Assembly (NCBI RefSeq): GCF_014323605.1
Contig: NZ_SCMB01000001.1
Span: 124,001 to 188,000 of the forward strand
Length of the DNA stretch: 64,000 bases
Source of the DNA: Lactobacillus kimbladii
GTDB taxonomy: Bacteria; Bacillota; Bacilli; Lactobacillales; Lactobacillaceae
Direction: 5' to 3'
How positions within the stretch are numbered: the stretch's first letter is position 1; the number at the start of each line of letters is the position of its first letter. The notes below the pieces were generated by a model. It was not told the origin of the DNA, made no database searches, and saw nothing but the letters and a program-made list of their open reading frames with translations. Below are positions 37,495 to 46,200 of the stretch, piece by piece. Position numbers and translations under genes: made by a program.

Positions 37495-37530
37495 AAAAGG
37501 TGTTAATCAAAAATTTGATTAACGCCTTTT
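37495..37530. terminator. Terminator of the paired ABC exporter genes
   Basis: 16-base arms (37495-37510 and 37515-37530) with one G-T mismatch and a 4-base loop; T-rich on both exits. Confidence 0.88.
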
Positions 37531-37538
37531 AACTATCA

Positions 37539-39116
37539 CTATTTACTTAAATGAATCTCGCGGTCAAATAAACTTTGCAGTTTTTCATCGAAATTATGGG
37601 CGATGAAAATGACAGTGCCCGGCAATTTAAGAAGTTCTTGCAGGATTGCTCTGGTTCCCTCCTGATCAATTGCACTTGTGCCTTCATCAATTAACAGAAT
37701 CTTACTGTCATGTATCTGCGCGCGCGCCAAAATAATTTTTTGCCTTTGACCGCCAGAAACATTTAGTTTTTGCAAGTTTATTTCTGTATTCAAGCCATTA
37801 GAAAACTTGGCAATATCTGGGCCCAACCCTACTGCTAGAGCAGCAGGTTCGGCTAGTTGATTTAACCGAGGATCAAACATCGTAATATTGTCTTTAATGG
37901 TGCTGGGAAATAAAACAGGATCTTGGGCAATGTAGCCAATTTTAGCTAAATCAGGTTTAATCACTTTTCCCTCTTGATCTTTAAATGCTATTTTCCCCGA
38001 ACTCGGTGGCAAAATCCCTAAAAGCAGCTTAAATAAAGTTGACTTGCCTGCACCGCTGTCACCTGATAGCAAAATTTTTTCGCCATAATTGACAGTGATA
38101 TCAGGGAACTTTAGAGTTTCACCATTAGGAAAACTAATTGCCAAATCTTTTGTACTAAAAGCAAAAGGTGCCACTAAGTTTTGCCCATCAGTTTTTACTG
38201 ACAAAGTCGCTGCTGTGACTTTATTTCTTAAAGTTTTACTGCCCTTAATTAAGCCAAAATAGAATGGCAAGTATTCGATTGCCAGCGAAATATAGTGGCT
38301 AAAATTACCGATAACCGCAATCGCACCAAACGTGACTAGTCCGCTTTTAATTAAAATACCCGTCCAGACGAACAATATCAGGATCATAATTTGCGCAACA
38401 CCATTGGTAATAATGGACAGAACTTGTTGTTCCTGTGTCTGCTTGAGGTTGGCTTTTTCTAAGTCGCGTGCACCTTTATGCATTACGCTAGTTAATTTAT
38501 CGCCAGCAAGATACCGCTCTAGTTCAGCAATACCGCTTAGCCATTTTTCAATCAGATCCAAATACTGCCTATTTTGATGAGATACTTTCTCCGTAGCTCT
38601 TTGCAGCGGCTTTTCAATTATTTTAGGTAAAACAAGGGAAACTGCTACCGAAATTAAGATGAGCAACAACAAACTCCAGTGCATCGTCAGCAAGGCAATT
38701 ACTGAGAAAATAACATAGCCCAGAAAATTGCAAATGACCGGAATCAAGTTAAAAGACTGATTGTTAACCGTATTAAGATCATTGGTCAGACGATTTTTAA
38801 CTTGCGAAGTTTGATAATTTTTACGGTCATGGTAGATATGACTTACCATTTTGCTTCTTAACGTGTGATTAAATTCTTGAATTTGTCGTGTCAATAAATA
38901 TTCAGAGCCCCAGTCAAAAGCATACGATGAGAGATAAGCTAACGTAGTAAAAGCAATGATTAACAGCCACGCTTGACCGTCATGTTGGCGCAAGGCGGTA
39001 AATTCCCACATATTTAAGTATGATGCGCCAATTAAAACCAAAGGTTGTAAGAGGCTAAAAAGCACCATAGATATGAAACGAATTCGATTGGTATGAAAGA
39101 AGTTTTTAAAAGTCAT
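37539..39116 (-). CDS. ABC exporter half-transporter (second of a pair)
   Basis: A 525-residue fused permease-ATPase with about six membrane segments (LLQPLVLIGASYLNM; LLLILISVAVSLVLP; MILILFVWTGILI). ATPase motifs: Walker A GDSGAGKST, signature VSGGQRQK, Walker B ILLIDEGTSAID, H-loop FIAHNF. It overlaps the partner gene by 11 bases and is similar in length and layout, so a heterodimeric exporter is likely. Such pairs in lactobacilli have been linked to peptide, lipid or drug export; nothing here fixes the substrate. Confidence 0.9.
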   Translation of the reverse strand: MTFKNFFHTNRIRFISMVLFSLLQPLVLIGASYLNMWEFTALRQHDGQAWLLIIAFTTLAYLSSYAFDWGSEYLLTRQIQEFNHTLRSKMVSHIYHDRKNYQTSQVKNRLTNDLNTVNNQSFNLIPVICNFLGYVIFSVIALLTMHWSLLLLILISVAVSLVLPKIIEKPLQRATEKVSHQNRQYLDLIEKWLSGIAELERYLAGDKLTSVMHKGARDLEKANLKQTQEQQVLSIITNGVAQIMILILFVWTGILIKSGLVTFGAIAVIGNFSHYISLAIEYLPFYFGLIKGSKTLRNKVTAATLSVKTDGQNLVAPFAFSTKDLAISFPNGETLKFPDITVNYGEKILLSGDSGAGKSTLFKLLLGILPPSSGKIAFKDQEGKVIKPDLAKIGYIAQDPVLFPSTIKDNITMFDPRLNQLAEPAALAVGLGPDIAKFSNGLNTEINLQKLNVSGGQRQKIILARAQIHDSKILLIDEGTSAIDQEGTRAILQELLKLPGTVIFIAHNFDEKLQSLFDREIHLSK

Positions 39117-40707
39117 TGTGGTTCTCCTTCTGGCTTGCTAACCGAATCGTTTTATCAAACATATTTTTAACTTCAGAATTAAGATTATGAGCAATCATGA
39201 TCACAGTCTTATTAGTGTGAACAAGTTCAGCAATAATTTGCTTAGTTGCTTTACTATCAATGGCACTTGTCGCTTCGTCCAGCAAAATAATTTCATCAGC
39301 GAAAACTTCTGATCTGGCAAGGATAATCTTTTGTCTTTGACCACCGGATAAATTATTCTTATCCAAATCAACTTGGGTATCAGTCCCTTGGGGAAATCTC
39401 GCAATGTCGCTCTGCAATTGCACTTTATTAATTAAATTAGGTACTTGATCCAACAACTGCTGGTGAAACATCACGATATTTTCCGCAATTGTTCCTGGAA
39501 ACAATTGCGGATCTTGAGCAATGTAACTGATACAATTTAAATTTGGTTGAAAAGCTTGCCCTGCTTTATTTCTAAAAATAATTTGCCCTTGATAGGGCTT
39601 GATCTTACCCAAAAGAGCTTGAAAGAGTGTTGACTTGCCTGTTCCGCTTTCGCCTGCAAGCAAAACTTTTTCACCCTTATTGACCACAAAATCGGGATAT
39701 TTAATTATTGGACCATTAGGATATTTAAGCGCCAAATTTTTAATTTCAATTTGGGCAATTTGAGTAGATGAACCTTTTTGTCTTGATTCAGTGTTAGAAA
39801 TCAGGCTAGCCGTAGTTTGATTGATATTTTTAGTGGATTTAATCTTGACGGCAGCACTTGTAATAGAGGATACAGCTGAAAAGATACCAAAAGCAAAAGA
39901 AGTCGAAGCTAATGCCGCCCCAATTTTTATTTGACCAGTTAAAAATAGGATACCCGCTAAAAAGGCGATCGACATTTGTCCTAAAGTATTACCAATTCCA
40001 TTAATTGTATTAGAAGCACAGTTTTTATTGATTTGATTGACTTTAGACTTTTCCAACTTCTCAGCGTAGCTGCTCATTTCTTTATTTAAGATCGTCCAAG
40101 CATGATACCGCCGCAGTTCATTTAAACCATTGATCCATTCACCGATACCAGTTAAAAAAGTGCTAGTATTTTTCATCACTTTTCTACTTGCCTCTGAAGT
40201 CATGCGCGCCATTATTTTGGGCAAGCTTAAATCTATTAGAACAAAAATTGCAGTTAGTAAAACAAAAGACCAATTTAAGCTAAAAAGGACGCCAGCAGAA
40301 AGCAAGATGATAAATAAATTACTAAGAACATTAACCCACGGCAGAGCAAAATCGCTGGTTAAAGTATCGAGATTGCTTTGCAGATAATTCTGCATTTGCG
40401 CGACTGTCGCATCGTTTTCAGTATAAAAATGATCTACCATTTGCCCTCTTAATTGATCAAGATATTCCTGAATCTGTGCGTTAAAAAGGTAAGTTGCTAA
40501 AGGCAGAATAAATACACCACAAACTACCGGGATAAATTCAATTAATTGCCAGCGAATGTAAACTGGCAAATTGCCGACGCTTAATCTATTAACTACAAAT
40601 TGAAAAAAATACTGATCAAGTGAGCCGGTAACAGCAAAAATAAAATAAAGTAAGATAATAAAAATTGCTCGTTGTTTATTAGAGCCAATCAGTACCTTTA
40701 ATGTCAT
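39106..40707 (-). CDS. ABC exporter half-transporter (first of a pair)
   Basis: A 533-residue permease-ATPase, with membrane segments from the N-terminus (AIFIILLYFIFAVTG; FIPVVCGVFILPLATYLF). Walker A GESGTGKST, signature LSGGQRQK, Walker B IILLDEATSAID and H-loop MIAHNL are intact, so both sites of the putative heterodimer should hydrolyse ATP. ATG at 40707 with a weak ribosome site. Upstream DNA to the RES gene is AT-rich and without a clear promoter. Confidence 0.9.
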   Translation of the reverse strand: MTLKVLIGSNKQRAIFIILLYFIFAVTGSLDQYFFQFVVNRLSVGNLPVYIRWQLIEFIPVVCGVFILPLATYLFNAQIQEYLDQLRGQMVDHFYTENDATVAQMQNYLQSNLDTLTSDFALPWVNVLSNLFIILLSAGVLFSLNWSFVLLTAIFVLIDLSLPKIMARMTSEASRKVMKNTSTFLTGIGEWINGLNELRRYHAWTILNKEMSSYAEKLEKSKVNQINKNCASNTINGIGNTLGQMSIAFLAGILFLTGQIKIGAALASTSFAFGIFSAVSSITSAAVKIKSTKNINQTTASLISNTESRQKGSSTQIAQIEIKNLALKYPNGPIIKYPDFVVNKGEKVLLAGESGTGKSTLFQALLGKIKPYQGQIIFRNKAGQAFQPNLNCISYIAQDPQLFPGTIAENIVMFHQQLLDQVPNLINKVQLQSDIARFPQGTDTQVDLDKNNLSGGQRQKIILARSEVFADEIILLDEATSAIDSKATKQIIAELVHTNKTVIMIAHNLNSEVKNMFDKTIRLASQKENHNDF

Positions 40708-40841
40708 GTGCTTGCGTCTTTCATTTTATGCTAAATCAATTTTATTAAATTTATATAATATAATTTTTAAAATTAACAATTTAATACTTTACTCAAAACC
40801 TACAGCAATTTCAAACATACCTATCTAAAAAATATTATGTC

Positions 40842-42131
40842 TTAATTATTACAAATAAAGTAACCATTTATTTTTATATCTTTAAATTCTTCTAAATTTG
40901 TTACATCATGATTGAAAAGAGCAAAATTCAAAGGAGCTTCTTTATCATTACTTCCTATTGGATCATATATTATCCCATCATATCCGCTATTTAATATAAT
41001 CTTACCCAGTAAATTTGATAAAACATATTGCTGCTTATAGCTTTTTTTATCATTTTTATTAACTGGCTCAGAAACTTTTTTATATAATTTAGAATCTTCT
41101 AACAATAAAGAAACAGGTAATAAAAAACGTTTTTTATAAGTTTCCAAGCAAAAAATAACTAATTTATTTTTTTGATTTGCATAATTAAAATTAATTTCTC
41201 TTGGCAATTGCGAATACTCATTTGAAATATATAATGCTGTAGGTTTTCCACCTTTATTCCATCTTCCCTGAGAGGGTATACCTAATGGTGGTGTGAGTGC
41301 ATCTTTTTTTAACTGTTCTGCATTTAATCTCTTTAATTTTGAAGAATTATTCTCACTCATAGATCTTGCACGATAAAATTTGCCTCTACTAATATAAGTG
41401 CCTATATGGCTTTCCGATAGATGTTGAATTGCTATTCTGAGGTTTTTAAAAACTCTATTGTTTTCCAAAAATTTATCATTATTAATATCTTTCTTGAGAA
41501 TATCCAATTCTTCCATGTTCAAACTATTTATATATTCAATTGATTTATTTAGCGAAAAAGATACGTCCTCATCATAATCTTTATAAAAATTTCTATTTGT
41601 AAATTCTATATCACTTTTAGTCAATACCCTCGTATGCATATCATCAAAATCACTTAAAATATGATTTTGCTTCAAATAATTAATTATTTCATCTTTAATT
41701 TCAGGCAGTAAATCATCGCAACAAAAATCTAGTTGCTCTTTAATAACATTAATTAAGAGATTTCCATCAGAAACTTCATCACAAATTTTGTCCCTCATTA
41801 TTTCATCGTCTTTATATGTTTCATTGACATCTGCTATTATCATATCGTTGTCACTTCCATCAAACAATTCAAATTCTGGTAATGACATAGCTACAAGACG
41901 ACCCAATTCTTCAAACAACTCCTCTTCATTAATGTATATCCATTCATTTTTGTTTAGCTCCGTTTTACACCTATCACACATATATTTAGTATTTGAGATT
42001 AAATATTTATCCTGTATTTTAAAAAAATGTTCTCCAAAATCTTCGCTAATTTCTGACCTTAAATTTTCAAATATTAAATATCGGCTAAGAGCGTTTATTT
42101 CTTGGCTTAATCTACATTGTTCACAAAACAT
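40842..42131 (-). CDS. RES-domain protein with N-terminal Cys-rich region
   Basis: A 429-residue protein. The N-terminus has two CxxC pairs (Cys3/Cys6 and Cys52/Cys55), a probable zinc ribbon like that of the HEPN/RES N-terminal family. The C-terminal part (from about residue 250) fits a RES domain: FYRARS (Arg254, Arg256), the GRWNKGGKPTALYIS motif (Arg290, Tyr301) and REINF (Glu312). RES toxins such as MbcT consume NAD+, so an NAD+-degrading or ADP-ribosyl activity is inferred. No antitoxin gene with the usual Xre domain is adjacent. Base composition is far more AT-rich than the neighbours, suggesting transfer. Start ATG at 42131 has a weak GGTG site. Confidence 0.78.
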   Translation of the reverse strand: MFCEQCRLSQEINALSRYLIFENLRSEISEDFGEHFFKIQDKYLISNTKYMCDRCKTELNKNEWIYINEEELFEELGRLVAMSLPEFELFDGSDNDMIIADVNETYKDDEIMRDKICDEVSDGNLLINVIKEQLDFCCDDLLPEIKDEIINYLKQNHILSDFDDMHTRVLTKSDIEFTNRNFYKDYDEDVSFSLNKSIEYINSLNMEELDILKKDINNDKFLENNRVFKNLRIAIQHLSESHIGTYISRGKFYRARSMSENNSSKLKRLNAEQLKKDALTPPLGIPSQGRWNKGGKPTALYISNEYSQLPREINFNYANQKNKLVIFCLETYKKRFLLPVSLLLEDSKLYKKVSEPVNKNDKKSYKQQYVLSNLLGKIILNSGYDGIIYDPIGSNDKEAPLNFALFNHDVTNLEEFKDIKINGYFICNN

Positions 42132-42224
42132 TTTTACACCATTTTAAAAATAAATTTAAATTATATAAATCATTATAATTTAATAAAACGCATAATAACA
42201 ATAAGAATTTACTTTCAAAATATA

Positions 42225-42935
42225 TTATTCCGACTTCGAAATAACATTATCCAACTTACTGGTGTCACTTAAATTGGCATTTAAAAAATCCTGATTATCA
42301 ACTGGCAAATGCAATTCCAAGTTTTCTATTGGCTGAACGCTAACTGTTACATTTTTCATCGTAGCTGCCAAAACATGACCACCAAAGCTTAAATCGTCTG
42401 CCAAAAAATGATTGTGAAATCCCGATACCCCAACGCCTTGAAAAACTGTTGGTGTGTAATAAGTAATCATTGTTCCAGTTATATTTTCAGTCTCGAATTC
42501 AACCTGATTTTCAGCAATTTTTCCCAGAGACGGATATGGCTTATGTGATTTTTTAGAAGATCTTGTACGAATTTTTTGGAAAACGCCTTTAGTCAATATT
42601 GCGAAAAATTGATTTTGAGCATTATTTTTGGTTAGAACATCTTTTAGCATTTCCGCCAAATCGACACTTTGGTAGCTTTTGAATTTGTGATAATCAGCAA
42701 AACTAACATCTGCATAAGTCACTTTAAAGTCATCTGGCAGTTTCACAGCCGGACCACTAACATCTATTTTGTAACCGACACCGTCTAATATAACTAATTC
42801 ACCATCAACGCCATCACCGGTTCCTATGCCGATATTGCCGTGTTTTAACAATTCTGACAGCTGTAAAGTACCTTCCAGTAGACCTTCAACCAACATTTGC
42901 ATAGTCCCATGTTGAAACAATGTGTTTTTTGTCAT
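42225..42935 (-). CDS. budA: Alpha-acetolactate decarboxylase
   Basis: Converts acetolactate to acetoin, disposing of pyruvate carbon without acid. The 236-residue protein has LFQHGTMQMLVEGLLEGTLQLSELLKHGNIGIGTGDGVDGELVI-type features and the zinc-binding GFHNHFLADD plus GGH near residue 190. The ATG at 42935 (MTKNTL) has GGAG eight bases upstream; a longer frame lacks a site. Also named alsD or aldB. No acetolactate synthase gene is adjacent. It sits between the RES gene and the Type ISP gene but has ordinary base composition, so it is probably native DNA flanked by insertions. Confidence 0.93.
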   Translation of the reverse strand: MTKNTLFQHGTMQMLVEGLLEGTLQLSELLKHGNIGIGTGDGVDGELVILDGVGYKIDVSGPAVKLPDDFKVTYADVSFADYHKFKSYQSVDLAEMLKDVLTKNNAQNQFFAILTKGVFQKIRTRSSKKSHKPYPSLGKIAENQVEFETENITGTMITYYTPTVFQGVGVSGFHNHFLADDLSFGGHVLAATMKNVTVSVQPIENLELHLPVDNQDFLNANLSDTSKLDNVISKSE

Positions 42936-43206
42936 ATTTGCTGCTCCTTTTCTCAAAAACCAACATATAAAAATTTAAAATCAAAAATAGTATACTAACT
43001 TTTTTATTTATCTTTGCTTAACTATAATTTAATAAATTATCATTATAGTATAAAATTTATGTGCTTTAAAAATTAATCTACCTTTAGATATTAGCATTAT
43101 TCTAAAATTGAGCTTTTCAGTATAAAAATCGAATAAATATTCTGAAAAATAACCGACAAAATTATAAATTCACTAATCAATGAATATTGCAAAGGAAAAA
43201 GCTAAA
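42936..43206. other. Gene-free AT-rich stretch upstream of budA
   Basis: No frame of credible coding character. On the minus strand TATACT near 42995 and TATAAT near 43045 are candidate -10 elements for budA, without good -35 partners. No clear repeat or insertion boundary was recognised. Confidence 0.5.
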
Positions 43207-43234
43207 TAAAAAGTAGTGTAATAGATTACACTAC
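43207..43234 (-). terminator. Terminator of the Type ISP gene
   Basis: GTAGTGTAAT and ATTACACTAC form a perfect inverted repeat (2-base spacer at most) followed on the minus strand by TTTTTATTT. Confidence 0.88.
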
Positions 43235-43241
43235 CCTATTT

Positions 43242-46200
43242 CTATTCATCAACTTCAAAACGTGGTAATTCATTAATCAAATCAACTGTTTGCACTGACA
43301 CATTGATGATACGCAAAAGCAAATTAAAAATATATTTTGGATCATCACTAAAGTCGTTAGGGTCATCTGTAATACCAGATTTTTCATCAGTTTTAATTTG
43401 ATATTGGTCCATAATCCATTCAATTGCTGAACGTCCATTAACTACATATTCATATGCTTTATCTGGAATGTTGGATATTGTAATACTGTCGTTAAAAATA
43501 ATCGTGGTTTTATCATTAACCATTTTACCTTTATTATTGTGCTTTTTGGCAAACTTCATTTTCTTAACTTTATAATCATATTCACCATTATAAATAATTT
43601 CTACTTTGTCATAAACATTTACTTCTTCATAATTAAGATGAAGATCCATTAGTTTCTTACCAATTTCAACGTATTTTTCTTTATTTTTAACAATTGGAAT
43701 ACGCGCTAAATCTTTCTTTAAGTCATTAGCATACTTTTCTTGATATTCCTTTGAATTTAACAAGCCATAAACATAAGCAAAAGTGTCATCAAGTGAAAAG
43801 CCAATTTTATCAGCAAAAGCTTTATTTACATTATCTTTATTAGGTATTAATTCATCAATTTTATCTGAATTATCGTAACGCATAAAGCCCTGACCATTCA
43901 TCATTGCCTGCATATCTGGAATTAAATTTGTAACTAAGACTGAAAAAGCTTTTGATGAACTCCGGCCAGTTGTAAATATTACTAGATTGCTTTCACCAAA
44001 ATGATTATAATAAAGTCTAGTTTCTTCAACCAAATTACGGTCATAATACAAGAATTTTTTTGTAAATGGTCTATACATAATCGTTCGAATTTTACTTTTA
44101 TCAGGATCTATCTTACAAAAATTATAAAAATTTCTTTCTAACTTTCTTGTCCATTTAATTTTATGTGTATCACGGTTTAGTTGAAAATTTTTCTTATTTT
44201 TACAGTTTTCAAAGTTAGTTAATTCATTATTATAATTATCAATTAGTTTTTTTACATTTTCATAGACTTTTTCAGCTGAGTATCCATACACCCACATATC
44301 TCGATTACTAACTATACCTAGTGCATGGGTAATAAATACTCCTTTTAAAGAGTTATTATCATCCGAAATCCATGTATATTTTTGATAATTTGGATCTTTC
44401 CTATTGATCCAATCATTATTGTTATCTGGTTCAATTTTATCCCAATCAATGTTTGGATTTAAAATAGTACCAAACTTCTTAATTATATTAAGCTTTTCTT
44501 TTCGGCTTAAATAGTCTCCAATATCATGATAAAAAATTTGATGATTATCAGATCCATCTTTTATTAGAATACTAATAGCAATAGGAGTTCTAGTACCTTG
44601 CCCAAAAATATTATCTTTTTCTTGACGACGCTTTTCACCAGAGGTTCTAGCATTACCTCTTAAATTAAAAATATAAAGATAGTTAAACTCCTTATATAGA
44701 GAGGCCCGAAAGCCATCAGTACTACTGCTGTCAAGAAAACTTCCGTTCGTTATAAAACCAATAATTCCCTTATCATTAATTCGATCGCTTGCCCATCTAA
44801 AGGCTTTGATATAGGTATCATAGGTGCCTTTACTATAGCCTGAACTACTATTAGCAACATATATTTGTTGAATTTTTTTATCTAACTTAGGATAATGTAC
44901 ATTCTGATTGTCATCATTTTGATTTTTTTGTCCAGCAGAGTACGGTGGATTAGACATTATTACAGTAATTGGCTGCCTCATTTGTTCTTTTAACCGGTGA
45001 TCATTATCATCAAACATATCATCATCTAATACGCCTTCGCGTTCCGTACTTTCAAATGTATCAGTCAAAACAATTCCATCAAATGGTACATAGCCATGAT
45101 CTGGACCATTTACTTCATCAAATACAGCTTCAATATTAATTGCGGCAATATAATAGCTCAATAGAACAATTTCATTAGCATGAAGTTCATGCATATATTT
45201 GCGCAAGATATCATCATAACTAATTTTTCCTTGATCCATTTGCTCTTTGAAATATTGTAAAGTCCGTGTAATAAACGTTCCTGTGCCAACAAATGGATCA
45301 AGAATGTGAACATTCTCATCGGCTAATGACTTATTAAAATATTTCTTTAAAGCATCATCAACTGAATTAATAATAAAATCAACTACTTCAATTGGAGTAA
45401 ATACAATTCCCATTGCCTCGGTTGTCTTTTTAAACCCTTTTTTAAAAAAAGTTTCGTATAATGCAACAATCAATTTTTGTTTTCCAGCTGCATTATCAAT
45501 TCCTGAAGCGCGTGATTTAATTGAATCATAAAATGGCTTTAGCTTTTCAGTTTCTTTTGCAAAACCGAATATTTTGAAAGCTGAAATCACATCATTAATT
45601 GATCTTGAGACAACATTATTTTGTACAAAACTATAATCGCCAAATAAAGCATCAAATACAGGCTCAGTAATTAGATGCTGTGCCAACATTTGAATGGCTT
45701 GTTCTTGGTTTATTGAATCATTAATATTGTATTGGAGACTAGTAAGAAACTTATCAAAAGCTGCTTTAGCTCCGGAGTCATTAGCGATTAAACCATTAAT
45801 TTGAAGAATATACTTCTTAGCAATATCAGCAACATCTTCAGACCAATCCTCTAAATAGCGTCTATCACCTACATGCTGAACTACTTTGCCGTAAAATGCA
45901 TCACCCATTTCTTTCCATTCTTTAGCTAAAGCTAATGATAGCTGCTCATGTCCATGATCATAGCTTTCGTCTTCTTTCACATCATTATCGGGACTTGAAT
46001 TGACTCCAATAAAATTAATTCTTCCAGATTTTTTCTTATTTAAATCAAGCTTATTAACTTCCGCTTCAAATCTTTCATCTGTAGAGCGTAAAGCGTTCAA
46101 TACCTGCCATACCGCTTTATATTCTTTATTATTATTTAAAGCTAAGTTGGGATTACTTATGTCAGAAACCACAATTGGTAAAATTATATAACCATATTCC

